From NCBI GenBank assembly GCA_020444325.1, contig JAHLLD010000001.1:372001-436000 (forward strand): DNA of 64,000 nt, in the 5' to 3' direction. The translations under genes and the position numbers were made by a program. The stretch comes from a bacterium. GTDB lineage: Bacteria; Bacteroidota; Ignavibacteria; SZUA-365. The number at the start of each line of letters is the position of its first letter. The stretch's first letter is position 1. The notes under the pieces are model-generated. The model searched no databases, was not told the DNA's origin, and was given only the letters and a program-made list of their open reading frames with translations. Shown here piece after piece: positions 18,529-28,193 of the stretch.

Positions 18529-19707
18529 TCAGGATGCGAGGATATCGAGTACGGTCTGCAACTTTGCACGAGTTTCCTTTTCCTCGGCCACGGGATCGCT
18601 TGCCGAGACAATGCCGGCGCCTGCGAACGCCCTGGCCTGCCGTCCTTCGATTATGGCGGAGCGGATACAGACAGCGGCATCGCCATTTCCTTCCGCGTCC
18701 GTCCACCCTATACAGCCGGCATATAGTCCGCGGGGAAACTGTTCGAGTTCACGGATATGCTTTGCAGCCGCGGAGCGCGGTGTTCCCGCCACCGCCGGAG
18801 TGGGATGCAGAGCGCTGATGACGTCAAGCATGCCGGCGCCATCCCGCAGTCTGCCCTCGATGCGCGTGAGGATATGCGTGATATGCGGAAGACGCAGCAG
18901 TTGCACGTCCTCGCTTTTCAATTCATGCACGAATTCCGCAAGCGCGTCGCGTATCATTGTGCTGACATAGGCATGTTCCGCACGCTCCTTGGTGTTCTTC
19001 AGCAGCGATGCGGGTTCTGTGGCTTCCGCATGACTCATGGTCCCGGCCAGCGCCATGGTGCTGACCGTGCCGTCGTGCACACGGGCGAGCCGTTCCGGCG
19101 TGGCACTCAGGAAAAAACGGCGTCCGTCGGGACTGTAGCAGATACCGAAGGAATGTGGCTGCTGGAGGACGGGCAACAGGCGCGTGGGATTGAAGGGGAC
19201 ATCCATTTCTATCGCAACAGCGCGTGCGAGTACGATTTTCTGCAGCAATTCCGCATGCAGGAGCTGCAGGCCTCGCCGCACGCGCTGCTCATAGACATCC
19301 GCATCCCAGGAAGGGACATGGATTGCGGCGGCCGTGTGCCAGGCAATGTCTGAATCCTCCATAGAAGCGGTGGGTGGAGTCTGCAGCGGCATACCGGAGA
19401 GATGCTCGCGGATGCCATCGAAGTGATAATGCTGCGCCGGCTGCCAGATGCGGGCAGCGCTGAAACCTTCCCATTCTCCTTCCCCCACTTCGTCCGCTTC
19501 GAAGGGGAGTGCGAAAAACGAAGGCACCCCATCTTCACCCACTGCAGCATCGCGCAACCATTGCCGCCAGTCCACACCCGCGGGACATTGCTGCTCCGCG
19601 CGCACGCCGGCGGCACAATGCACATCACCCCCGGGCGCATGCCAGAAGAGAAACGGGGGCGCATGCCGTTCGATCAGCATGCGGTATATGGCGCGGACAT
19701 CCTTCAT
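18529..19707 (-). CDS. menF: Isochorismate synthase
   Basis: The product has 392 residues of the chorismate-binding family. KIVLARAV (start of the catalytic domain), SATPERLARV, LAGTMSHAEATEPASLL, HPTPAVAGTPR and GLYAGCIGWTDAEGNGDAAVCIRSAIIEG are conserved. The KIVLAR lysine and HPTPAVxGxP motif favour isochorismate synthase over anthranilate synthase. It commits chorismate to menaquinone and is first in the minus-strand men operon, 105 bp before menDH. Confidence 0.92.
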   Translation of the reverse strand: MKDVRAIYRMLIERHAPPFLFWHAPGGDVHCAAGVRAEQQCPAGVDWRQWLRDAAVGEDGVPSFFALPFEADEVGEGEWEGFSAARIWQPAQHYHFDGIREHLSGMPLQTPPTASMEDSDIAWHTAAAIHVPSWDADVYEQRVRRGLQLLHAELLQKIVLARAVAIEMDVPFNPTRLLPVLQQPHSFGICYSPDGRRFFLSATPERLARVHDGTVSTMALAGTMSHAEATEPASLLKNTKERAEHAYVSTMIRDALAEFVHELKSEDVQLLRLPHITHILTRIEGRLRDGAGMLDVISALHPTPAVAGTPRSAAAKHIRELEQFPRGLYAGCIGWTDAEGNGDAAVCIRSAIIEGRQARAFAGAGIVSASDPVAEEKETRAKLQTVLDILAS

Positions 19708-19713
19708 GCAATG

Positions 19714-22700
19714 TCAGCGGATGATGACCGCAAGTTCGCGCCGCACCGAGCTTCCACCCTGTGTGGCTTCAAGCACGGCGAGATACGTGCCGGGAACAAA
19801 GCCCTCGAGGTTTGCTGCAATGGTGTGCATTCCCTGCGCAAGCGTGCCCGTGTAAACAGTGCGCACAGCGCGTCCCAGTACGTCATGCATGGTAAGACGT
19901 AGATGCATGCGTGCGGGCAGCTCCACACGGAAGCTGGTGTGCAGGCGCTGGGCGGATACGGGATTGGGATAATTACCATGCAGTGTCAGCTGCTCTGCGA
20001 GCGGGATATCTTCCGTCCCGAGCGTCGTGGCATTGCCGACGAGGGGAATGGCGTACATCCCATTTGTCAGGTCATCGCTGGTGACGATAATCTGCGCGGA
20101 TTTCCCGCCATAGGTGCGCGGCAGGAAACTCACGGGGAATACCAGGCTGTCGCCTGCGGCGACGGCCCCGGGACCGGGATTGGTGAAGTTGAATTCCGTT
20201 GCGTCGCTGCCGACCATGGTGATGTCGCTGATGTTGAGGGCGGATGTGCCGATGTTGTGTATGGCGAGATCCAGCGTTTTACTGCTGTCGATGTACACGT
20301 ACCCGAAGTCGAGTCCCGTTGCCCCGATAATCGGTGTCACGGCTTCGCCGATGACATCCACACGGTACATCGGCTCCACTTTGTCATTGGATTCGATAAG
20401 CAGCGTGGAATGGAATTTCCCCTGGCGGACGGGAGCAAAGGTGATCTGTACGGAATCCCTTTTATCCGCTGAGAAAATGAAGGTCGATTCCTGTGTCACC
20501 TGGAACATCAGGGAGTCGCCACCGGACATGACTTCCCGGTTGATGAGAAGCGTCTGCGTGGAGCGATTGTGCAGGTATACGTGCCTGATATCGAATTTCC
20601 CGAGCAGGATGTTCCCGAAGTCCAGCGTGTCGGGGGTATGTTCGAGCGCTGATGTCCCGGCAGGGATTCCGTGTCCCCGCAAACCGACAAAGGGAACGCC
20701 AAGCGCGGCATTTGAATACACGGTGCCATTTCCGTACACGGTGCCGGTATCCTGCGGGGCGAAGCCCAGTGTGACCTGCCGCGCACCGCCGGGTGGAATG
20801 GCGCTGAGATCCCCGTTGATGTACAGGAAGCCGGGACCGACGACAGTGAAATTCGTAAACTCGAGATCCACTTCACCGCGGTTGTAGACTGTGATCGTTC
20901 TCTGCTCCTGCTGTCCAATGGGCACGTCGCCGAAATCGAGGTTGTCGGGCTGAATAACGATAGCAGCGGTCGGTGTATAATATTGCGTCACACCGTATCT
21001 GCCCACCAGCCACAATGCCCCGCCGGGACGTGCGTCGAGATCCTGCAGTCCGAGGGAAGGATAATCGGTCCGGTAAAATGTACTGCCCCCGTCGCTCGTC
21101 CTTGCCACTGCGCGGCTGAGCATGATGAAGCCATGCTGCGCATCCGTGAAGTTGATGTCGTAGATGACATCGAGTCCGACGAGTTTATTCTCCACAAACC
21201 ATGTCGCCCCGCCGTCCGTTGTATGCAGCAGGGCAAGCTGTCCGCCCGCCCAGCCTTCGGTGGCGGAAGTGAATTCAATGGTCTGAAGATTGGTGGTGAT
21301 GGGCGTAGTCTGCTCGGTCCAGTTCGTGCCGCCGTCAGAGGTATGGAAGATGACGCCGCCGTTTCCGGCGATCCATGCTTCCTGTGCCGAACGCGCCGCG
21401 ACACCGTTGAAATCGTGATCTACGCCTGCATCGCTTTCTTCCCAGGTCCCACCACCGTCGGTGGTTCTGGCGATGGTACCATGCGCACCGGTGAGCCAGC
21501 CCGTGTTTTCATCTACGAAGTCGATTTCCTCAATCTGTCCCAGCGTAGAAATCACCTGCGTGCTCCAGCTCTGTCCGGCATCCGTGGAAAGCATGACTTG
21601 ACCCTGTGATCCGGTTGCGATGATGCGTGTTTCGCTCAGTGCATATCCCGAACGGAAGCCGGGGAGAGAGATGGTATCGCTGCCATGCCAGCTGCTGCCC
21701 CGGTCGCTGGTAAAGAACGCACTTCCGTCGCCAAACACCCAGGCGGAGGTATCGCTCACCGCGCGAACACCATGCAAGTGCTGCCGGGTGAAGGCCGTTC
21801 CCCGCTGCGTCCAGTTTGCTCCGCCGTCATTGCTGGTAAACACGGCACCGCCGGTACCGAGCAGCACGACGTTCTGCTCATCGAGGGGATATACTGCATA
21901 AAAGGTGAAGCGCCGGGGCTGCTCGACGGCGACGAACTGCCAGCTCATGCCGCCGTCCGTTGTTTTGTAAACGGAACCGGGACTGTTACTGACCAGCCAT
22001 CCGACGTTTTCGGATACGAAGTGCACGTCGAGCAATTCATTGACGGTGAATGAAGTGTCCGTCCAATTCTGTCCCCCGTCGGTCGTACGCAGCAGATATT
22101 TCGGCTGCTGTATGGCAAAGCCGTCCGTCGCGTTCCGGAAGCTGACCGAGCGCAAATCCGTGGTCAGCGGCGTTGTGTGACTGTCCCAGTTGATGCCGCC
22201 ATCGGTGCTCCGCAGCACCTTCCCGCCGCCGCAGACGGCAACCGCTGTCTGCGCATCGGGAAAATCGATGTCGAAGACCACGGTATTGATACCGGTAGAG
22301 AAAGGATCCCAGGTCTGGCCATCGTCGGTACTTCGTGCGATGGCGCCGAGACTGCCGACGCCCCAGAGCGTACCGTCAGGTGCCAGCGCGGTTTTCTGCA
22401 GCACCATCCCCGTACGGGGAAGCAGATCCCAATCCTGCCCGCCATCCGTTGTCCGCAGCATCATCCCATTGTTCATGGTGATGACACCGGTCTGCGCATC
22501 GACGAACGTGATACTCAGGCCAATAAACGGCGTGGTACGCAGGATGTTCGTTTGGGACGTCCAGTGCGCGCCACCGTCCACTGTTTTCATCAGGGAACCG
22601 TTGCCGCCCACGATCCACCCGATCTGCGGGGAGACGAAGGTTGCGTCGTAAAATTCATTGCCCTCGGGGAGCGGATTGAGCCATTCCCATTGTGCATATG

Positions 22701-22749
22701 CGGGAGCAGTACAGAAGAGAAAAAGCAGTATGATGATGATGCGCTTCAT
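19714..22749 (-). CDS. Large secreted Ycf48-like/HYDIN-repeat protein with type IX sorting domain
   Basis: The product has 1011 residues. MKRIIIILLFLFCTAPAYAQ is a signal peptide. Residues ~20-620 contain about a dozen propeller repeats with the ...RTTDGG.(N/T)W motif (Ycf48/BNR-like). Residues ~625-920 hold three Ig-like repeats of the choice-of-anchor/HYDIN type (LDFGDVPIGQQEQRTITVYN and relatives). The C-terminus (GNYPNPVSAQ...LGRAVRTVYTG...GTYLAVLEA) is a type IX secretion sorting domain, so the protein should be exported and surface-attached or released. Start at 22749 has GAGGG before it. Binding partner unknown. Confidence 0.85.
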   Translation of the reverse strand: MKRIIIILLFLFCTAPAYAQWEWLNPLPEGNEFYDATFVSPQIGWIVGGNGSLMKTVDGGAHWTSQTNILRTTPFIGLSITFVDAQTGVITMNNGMMLRTTDGGQDWDLLPRTGMVLQKTALAPDGTLWGVGSLGAIARSTDDGQTWDPFSTGINTVVFDIDFPDAQTAVAVCGGGKVLRSTDGGINWDSHTTPLTTDLRSVSFRNATDGFAIQQPKYLLRTTDGGQNWTDTSFTVNELLDVHFVSENVGWLVSNSPGSVYKTTDGGMSWQFVAVEQPRRFTFYAVYPLDEQNVVLLGTGGAVFTSNDGGANWTQRGTAFTRQHLHGVRAVSDTSAWVFGDGSAFFTSDRGSSWHGSDTISLPGFRSGYALSETRIIATGSQGQVMLSTDAGQSWSTQVISTLGQIEEIDFVDENTGWLTGAHGTIARTTDGGGTWEESDAGVDHDFNGVAARSAQEAWIAGNGGVIFHTSDGGTNWTEQTTPITTNLQTIEFTSATEGWAGGQLALLHTTDGGATWFVENKLVGLDVIYDINFTDAQHGFIMLSRAVARTSDGGSTFYRTDYPSLGLQDLDARPGGALWLVGRYGVTQYYTPTAAIVIQPDNLDFGDVPIGQQEQRTITVYNRGEVDLEFTNFTVVGPGFLYINGDLSAIPPGGARQVTLGFAPQDTGTVYGNGTVYSNAALGVPFVGLRGHGIPAGTSALEHTPDTLDFGNILLGKFDIRHVYLHNRSTQTLLINREVMSGGDSLMFQVTQESTFIFSADKRDSVQITFAPVRQGKFHSTLLIESNDKVEPMYRVDVIGEAVTPIIGATGLDFGYVYIDSSKTLDLAIHNIGTSALNISDITMVGSDATEFNFTNPGPGAVAAGDSLVFPVSFLPRTYGGKSAQIIVTSDDLTNGMYAIPLVGNATTLGTEDIPLAEQLTLHGNYPNPVSAQRLHTSFRVELPARMHLRLTMHDVLGRAVRTVYTGTLAQGMHTIAANLEGFVPGTYLAVLEATQGGSSVRRELAVIIR

Positions 22750-23007
22750 ATGGGACCCTCTACTATCAGACATAGCGGAAATATAGCGTAAAGCGGGACA
22801 TATAATCGACCCGTTTTCCTGAACTTTGTGACACCGGAGCGGCTGAAACATTCCGCGACTTCTCCCGAATACGGATAGAGCGCTGCGCATGCAGGCTGCG
22901 GACAGGTTCCGGCTTTTGCTCTCTCCTTGTCTTCAGCCCAAAAGTGCCGTACCTTTCTCACGATTTCACAAATACCCAATCAATTCAATACCCCGAGGAG
23001 TGCAGGC

Positions 23008-23811
23008 ATGGATGATACTTCGGTACCGCAGGAAACAACACCCGAGGAGATGGGAAGGACGGCGGAGGCACCACCTCCTGTAGAACCCTTATCCTTTTCT
23101 GACAAGTTCATCGGCGTGCTTACCGAACCCGGGGCAACATACGAAAATGTGCGAGCCGCCGGACCACGTACATCCGACTGGGTCATCCCCGCCATTATCA
23201 TGATGATCGTTATTGCGGCAGGTACACTTGCGCGCTTCGCCAATCCCGACTTCCTCGCACAGGTGCAGGAAGCGCAGTACACCGCGCTTGAAGAGCGGGT
23301 AGAATCCGGCGAAATGTCGCAGGAGCAATATGATCAGGCGCGGCAGCAGATGGAAAGCATGTCGGGATTCTACGGCCCAATAGGTGCCGTAACCGGCGCC
23401 ATTGGCTGGATCATTTTATTCTTCATCACCGCACTGTTCTACTGGCTTGTGACGAAGTTCATCATGCAGGGGGACATAGGATACACCGCGATGCTCTCCG
23501 TGCTGGGACTGGTGATGTTTATCAGCATTTTGGATCAGCTCATATCATTGCTGCTGCTCTATCTCACCGGCAATCCCATGGCAGCACTCAATCCGCTGAT
23601 ATTCATGGATGTAAACATCGCGGACATGGGCTTCGGCACCAAAATGCTCGCGCTGCTCAACCCCATCACTATCTGGGCGACGTATGTCACGGGTATCGGA
23701 CTCGAGAAAGTCGCCATGATTTCCCGCACAAAGGGCATGATCGCGGCCTTCTCCCTGTTCATCGTGTTCACCGCATTGATGATGGGATTTGGCATGGCCG
23801 GCATGGGCTGA
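23008..23811 (+). CDS. YIP1-family membrane protein
   Basis: The product has 267 residues. A Pro/Glu-rich cytoplasmic head precedes FIGVLTEPGATYENVRAAGPRTSDWVIP, the usual start of bacterial YIP1-domain proteins, then about five hydrophobic helices. Its role in bacteria is not established. ATG at 23008 has GAGGAG 7 nt upstream. It is divergent from the large secreted protein and ends at a bidirectional terminator. Confidence 0.8.
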   Translation: MDDTSVPQETTPEEMGRTAEAPPPVEPLSFSDKFIGVLTEPGATYENVRAAGPRTSDWVIPAIIMMIVIAAGTLARFANPDFLAQVQEAQYTALEERVESGEMSQEQYDQARQQMESMSGFYGPIGAVTGAIGWIILFFITALFYWLVTKFIMQGDIGYTAMLSVLGLVMFISILDQLISLLLLYLTGNPMAALNPLIFMDVNIADMGFGTKMLALLNPITIWATYVTGIGLEKVAMISRTKGMIAAFSLFIVFTALMMGFGMAGMG

Positions 23812-23826
23812 GCCGATGCTTCCCCG

Positions 23827-23861
23827 AAAAAAACGTCCCCTCAGCGAGGGGACGTTTTTTT
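23827..23861. terminator. Bidirectional rho-independent terminator
   Basis: ACGTCCCCTC and GAGGGGACGT form a stem with a 3-nt loop, extended by A and T tracts on each side. It separates the YIP1 gene (plus) from rpiB (minus), whose stop codon touches it. Confidence 0.9.
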
Positions 23862-24291
23862 ATGCTTCGATTTCAATCTTTTCTATGCGCCGGATATGGC
23901 GTCCGCCTTCGAACGGTGTTTCCAGCCAGATGCGAATCATGCGTTCCGCAGTTTCCCAGTCGATCAGCCGCTCGCCGAGTGCCAGCACGTTGGCGTCGTT
24001 GTGCAGTCTCGACATGCGCGCTGCTTCAGGGATCTGGCAGGCGGCGGCGCGGATTCCTCGATGACGATTGGCGGCGAGACTGATCCCGATACCGGTGCCG
24101 CAGATGAAAATGCCGCGGTCACACTCACCCCGCACGATGGCTTCGGCGGCGGCGTGTGAAAAATCGGGGTAGTCTACGCTCTCTTCGGAGTGCGTGCCGA
24201 AATCTTTCCACTGCAATCCAAGTTCGTCAAGCAGCGTCTTCACGCGCTCCTTGTAAGCAAAACCACCGTGGTCCGATGCCAGTGCAATCAT
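23860..24291 (-). CDS. rpiB: Ribose-5-phosphate isomerase B
   Basis: The product has 143 residues. IALASDHGGFAYKE, ESVDYPDFSHAAAEAIV, GIFICGTGIGISLAANR (catalytic Cys region) and SRLHNDANVLALG are the RpiB signature. It interconverts ribulose-5-phosphate and ribose-5-phosphate in the pentose phosphate pathway; some relatives act on allose or galactose phosphates. Confidence 0.94.
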   Translation of the reverse strand: MIALASDHGGFAYKERVKTLLDELGLQWKDFGTHSEESVDYPDFSHAAAEAIVRGECDRGIFICGTGIGISLAANRHRGIRAAACQIPEAARMSRLHNDANVLALGERLIDWETAERMIRIWLETPFEGGRHIRRIEKIEIEA

Positions 24292-24336
24292 TGCATTTCC
24301 TTGATCTATGCGTTGCGTGGATCTCAGTGTTTCCGG

Positions 24337-25620
24337 TCAGGGCGTGACGCTGCGTCCGATCCAGGTGTAGCAGTCCTTGTTGATCATGTACGGTGTACCG
24401 CGGGGAATCTTATTGACAAACAGGTCTTCCGCCGTGGGGACAACCGTACTCAGAGCGCCCGAGCGAGCTTTGGCCTGCTCCTCGTACTGCGGATCACGTG
24501 CCGCACGGGAGTACTCGGCTCTTGCCAGCAGATACACCAGCTTGTCGATGACTTTCATGTGTTCCCAGCCGCCGCGGTTGCGTTCCACGCATCGCTGCAC
24601 AGCTGCTTCGTAGACGTTGGCCACAACCATATGCGGGGCGCCCCATTCGGGATCCAGGTCCGCGGCCTTTTCCGCAGCGCTGCGCGCTTCGGAGAAATTT
24701 CCACCCTGCAGCACCGAGCGTGCGTAGTTGAGCCAGGCTTCTTTCGACTCCGGATCCAGCTCGGTCACTTTCTTGTAGGCTTCCGAGGCCTTGGAATAAT
24801 CACTGATGTAGAGCAATGCCGCGGCGTAGCGTTCCCAGTAATTTTTCACCGAGGGATCGAGCTTCACCAGCTTGCCGAAGTACACGGCGGCGCTGTCATA
24901 GTTCTGCACCATTTCATAGTAGCCGTTGGCGAGCTCATAGAGTTTCTGCCTGTTGTCGGAATCGGCATAGTACGCATCTCGGAGAATGCCGACATATTCT
25001 TCAGGGTCACTGATCAGGTTTTTCATCAGTGACTGCGCCGTGGTGTTATTCGGCTCGCGGAGCAGAATCGCCTGCAGCACTTTTACCGCGTTGGCTTTCT
25101 CGGCGGGGTCGTTGCTGTAGAGCACCGCCAGACGGAGCAGGTAGTAGATATCGGCTGTGGTATAGTCATGATTGATGCCGGTCTCATAGGCTTCGATGGC
25201 CTCTTTGCCACGATCCTTGAAATGCCGCTCGAGCTGATATCCCTTTACGAGACTGTACTCCGCTTTCTTGTCAGGAAATGCTTCGATGGCGTTATCGATC
25301 AGCCACAGCACGGTATCGGCGTAGCCCGTTTTCATTTCCGGCGCTTCTGCATTCGTTGCGAGCGAGTCGTACATCTCGATCATTTTCGAATGGAAGGTTT
25401 TGAAGCGCGAGGGATCGAGTTCGATGATTTTCCAACCGGCACGCTTCGCAGCTTTATAGTCACCGGTTTTGAAGTATTCGAGGAACAGGCTCCAGTTTCT
25501 TCTGAGCAGCCGTTCAGTATCCTCTCCGCCATCATTATCCTGCGCTACGGCGGTAAAGGAATTCGCCGTGAGCAGGAGGAGCGCAGCGAGCATCAGGCCG
25601 TTTCTTATGAGTCGTTTCAT
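24337..25620 (-). CDS. Exported tetratricopeptide-repeat protein
   Basis: The product has 427 residues. MKRLIRNGLMLAALLLLTANSFTAVAQ is a signal peptide. The rest is helical with TPR-like units, for example AAVYFGKLVKLDPSVKNYWERYAAALLYISDYSKASEAYKKVTELDPESKEAWLNYARSVL. It is probably a periplasmic scaffold. It lies 31 bp after an outer-membrane barrel gene and has GGAGG before the start, so the two are likely co-transcribed with the lipoprotein upstream. Confidence 0.8.
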   Translation of the reverse strand: MKRLIRNGLMLAALLLLTANSFTAVAQDNDGGEDTERLLRRNWSLFLEYFKTGDYKAAKRAGWKIIELDPSRFKTFHSKMIEMYDSLATNAEAPEMKTGYADTVLWLIDNAIEAFPDKKAEYSLVKGYQLERHFKDRGKEAIEAYETGINHDYTTADIYYLLRLAVLYSNDPAEKANAVKVLQAILLREPNNTTAQSLMKNLISDPEEYVGILRDAYYADSDNRQKLYELANGYYEMVQNYDSAAVYFGKLVKLDPSVKNYWERYAAALLYISDYSKASEAYKKVTELDPESKEAWLNYARSVLQGGNFSEARSAAEKAADLDPEWGAPHMVVANVYEAAVQRCVERNRGGWEHMKVIDKLVYLLARAEYSRAARDPQYEEQAKARSGALSTVVPTAEDLFVNKIPRGTPYMINKDCYTWIGRSVTP

Positions 25621-25651
25621 GACATCCTCCAGGGTCAAAAGCAAAGTAATA

Positions 25652-26866
25652 TTATTCGCTGTTTCGTTTGAACCACGATTCGCCGACGCTGATCGTGACA
25701 GATGCCCGTATGATGTTTTGTGAGCCCAGCAGGTTGCTGTCGCCATCCCGCCAGCCGTATTCGAGGGCGAAGTCCCCGCGACTGCCTCCGAAAATCGGGA
25801 AGCCCGCACCGGCGGTGAAGAAATATTCTTTTGCGCTCTGGTCATTGATCATCAAGTAAGGCTGTTGATAGTAAAAGCCGAATCGAAAGGCGGTTTCCGC
25901 GAGTGTACGGTATCCGAGTTCATTTTTATAAGGGTACCATTCGAAACCGGCTCCAATTTTATACGCAAGACCCAGCTCATTTTGTTTCCGATCGAACACG
26001 GTGGCATCCGTCCAGTCCTGTGTTGCGTACTCCGCAGCCACGAGCCACTTCTCCCCGAGCTGATAGGATGCGGCCACCTGGAAGAGCAGAGGATAGTCCT
26101 GCACACCGCTCGCGCCGGTCTGTGTCGAGTCTTCGGTCGAGTACTGGAGAAGCAGGTTTCGACTGGCGCGCAGTTCAACGGCAGGATGCAGGGATACGCC
26201 CAGCGTCAGGCCTTCGATACCGTCATACAGCAGTCCGGCCAGGAAACCGGATCCCGAATGACTGGTGGCACGGGTCTGATACGATGTAAAATAGCTCCCA
26301 TTGTCGAAGACCATCTCCCAGTCCTGAGAGATCGTGCCGAAATAATACTGGTATGCAGCGCCTATGCGCAGATGCGGCAGCGCTTCGAGCGCGAGTCCCG
26401 CACGGAACATGGAAACGCCGCCATCCCCGGCATACGTCGTCGTGTATTCTTCCCCGGCAACTTCCCCGCGATACGTCGTCTTGTATGAAGAACGGCTCAC
26501 CGGCAGCACGGCGGTTCCAAGACTGAGTTTCCAATCGTCCTCGAGCGGAAGCACAAACTGGAAGCCCTTGATCACACCGGTGTTGGAGGATGCGTTCGCC
26601 CGTTCCATACTGAGATGCTCAAGCGTGAGTCCACCCTGGAGGCGCAGCTGTGTGGACATGGACCAGCCGGCAGGGTTTGTGAGGGACATATCGTTGGTGG
26701 TCGACAGCCCGGTCACGGCACCCATGGCACGCTGACGCGCTGTTGCCATCAGATCGAGTTCGCCGATGCCGAAGCGGGATTCAATCGTACCGCCATTCTG
26801 CGCGAACAGTGTCTGTGCGAACAGCGCGGCGGGAAGAATCAGAAAAAAGATAAAAATGCGTTTCAT
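25652..26866 (-). CDS. Outer-membrane beta-barrel protein, FadL/PorV-like
   Basis: The product has 404 residues. MKRIFIFFLILPAALFAQTLFAQ is a signal peptide. SRFGIGELDLMATARQRAMGAVTGLSTTNDMSLTNPAGWS matches the start of OM barrels of the PorV/FadL type common in FCB bacteria. Alternating strands follow with aromatic residues and a C-terminal barrel strand (IIRASVTISVGESWF). Its cargo is unknown. The gene is between a lipoprotein and a TPR protein, consistent with an envelope complex. Confidence 0.78.
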   Translation of the reverse strand: MKRIFIFFLILPAALFAQTLFAQNGGTIESRFGIGELDLMATARQRAMGAVTGLSTTNDMSLTNPAGWSMSTQLRLQGGLTLEHLSMERANASSNTGVIKGFQFVLPLEDDWKLSLGTAVLPVSRSSYKTTYRGEVAGEEYTTTYAGDGGVSMFRAGLALEALPHLRIGAAYQYYFGTISQDWEMVFDNGSYFTSYQTRATSHSGSGFLAGLLYDGIEGLTLGVSLHPAVELRASRNLLLQYSTEDSTQTGASGVQDYPLLFQVAASYQLGEKWLVAAEYATQDWTDATVFDRKQNELGLAYKIGAGFEWYPYKNELGYRTLAETAFRFGFYYQQPYLMINDQSAKEYFFTAGAGFPIFGGSRGDFALEYGWRDGDSNLLGSQNIIRASVTISVGESWFKRNSE

Positions 26867-26872
26867 ATCGGC

Positions 26873-28066
26873 TCAGGGTTTCGAAGTGTAGGTGACCTGA
26901 AGACGGGGACGGCGTGTGCTGTCAGCCTCGGCACCGAAAATGGTGAGCCGTTCCAGTTCATTGTTCTCGGCGTACGGTACGAGCAGCAGTCCGTGATTGC
27001 CTTTTCCGTTCACCCAGTCCTGCACCGCGCGTGTGAGCGTCACCCCTTCAGCAACGATCATATTCTCATCGGTGTCGTCAATGCGTGTGAGAATACCCGT
27101 GCCCTGCCTGTGGTTGAGGGTGCTGTCATAATTCTGATAAATGATGATCGAATCCACCCCGCTGAAATGCGACGTCGTGCGGCTGCGGTCGATATGCAGG
27201 AAAAGCCTGGCGTAGTTGACAATCGGTGCCCCTTCAATGCTGGAGACATCGAAGAACAGTCTGCTGCGCTGTGTCAGTCCGCTGTGCAGCGTCATGTCCG
27301 GTCCGGAAGGAAATTCAGGGCCGGACGCGCCGTAGGTGTCATCGATGCTCGCACCACGCAGCGTATCGAGTTCCCCGTTCAATTCCATGATCACGGTCAA
27401 CACGGGTGGCGATGCATTTTCGCTGCTCTGGAATGGTCGCAGCACATTGCTGTTTGCACCGTCGATCTTCACACCGTACACCTGGGTAAACTCTCCATCT
27501 GCCATGTGCTCGAGCCAGGAACGCACGAGCGTGCTGTCGAGAGGAATTTCCACGCTATCGGCCCCGCCAATCGTTGCTGTGATCGATCCGCTGGGAACGG
27601 CGGCGACATCGAGCATGTCCACACTGTCACTGGTGAATGTGAAGGAATTCCAGAATTCCTGGATCTCGTACACGTTCAGCGTCATTGATGCCGTACTGTC
27701 CCCGATGCTGCCCGGGAGGCTGAAGAGTTTGATGGAGGCGGAGACAATACGTCCCGCGCGTCCAACCGTATCCGAGAGCTGATACCAGCGAATGAACGCA
27801 GAGGACTCGTAGCCGTCCGCGGTGCCGATCATGAGCGATACGGCATTGTATGGCGCGAGGGTGTCGTGGAAGGAAGTGGTCTGGATTCGGGTGTCGTCGT
27901 CAGCGGTATCGAATCGCTGTGCGTCGATAAGGTCACCCTCCGGAACCAGACCTATGCCGGTCGGATCCGGTTCGTTCTGACAGGCTGTAAACAGTATTGC
28001 CAGAAACGCGGTAAAAATGAGGGAAGTACGCAAAAGGCTCTTGTTCCGATTAGTGCGCGGGCTCAT
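26873..28066 (-). CDS. Secreted lipoprotein, DUF4270/DNRLRE-like
   Basis: The product has 397 residues. LIFTAFLAILFTACQNEPDPTGIGLVPEGD gives a lipobox cysteine at about residue 29. The body is beta-rich with two blocks that resemble disaggregatase/DNRLRE-type modules (FIRWYQLSDTVGRAGRIVSASIKLFSLPG; LFFDVSSIEGAPIVNYARLFLHID) and a VxGVTLTRAVQDWVNGKGNHGLLL segment. The family assignment is tentative. It is 6 bp upstream of the OM barrel gene, probably its operon leader. I chose the ATG at 28066 for the signal peptide. Confidence 0.65.
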   Translation of the reverse strand: MSPRTNRNKSLLRTSLIFTAFLAILFTACQNEPDPTGIGLVPEGDLIDAQRFDTADDDTRIQTTSFHDTLAPYNAVSLMIGTADGYESSAFIRWYQLSDTVGRAGRIVSASIKLFSLPGSIGDSTASMTLNVYEIQEFWNSFTFTSDSVDMLDVAAVPSGSITATIGGADSVEIPLDSTLVRSWLEHMADGEFTQVYGVKIDGANSNVLRPFQSSENASPPVLTVIMELNGELDTLRGASIDDTYGASGPEFPSGPDMTLHSGLTQRSRLFFDVSSIEGAPIVNYARLFLHIDRSRTTSHFSGVDSIIIYQNYDSTLNHRQGTGILTRIDDTDENMIVAEGVTLTRAVQDWVNGKGNHGLLLVPYAENNELERLTIFGAEADSTRRPRLQVTYTSKP

Positions 28067-28193
28067 CCCGACTGTCCGGGACCGTGATAAGTCATCAAAA
28101 TACGATTTCTCGCTAATCCCCGGCAAGGGAGAATTCCGCGTACAATTGACGGATCGCTGATGAGCGGCACATGAGTGCAATGTTATGGTTGCG

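Noticed and set aside
19714-22749. Ycf48-like repeats as evidence for photosynthesis
   Set aside because: Such propellers are common in secreted FCB proteins. No photosystem or chlorosome genes are present.
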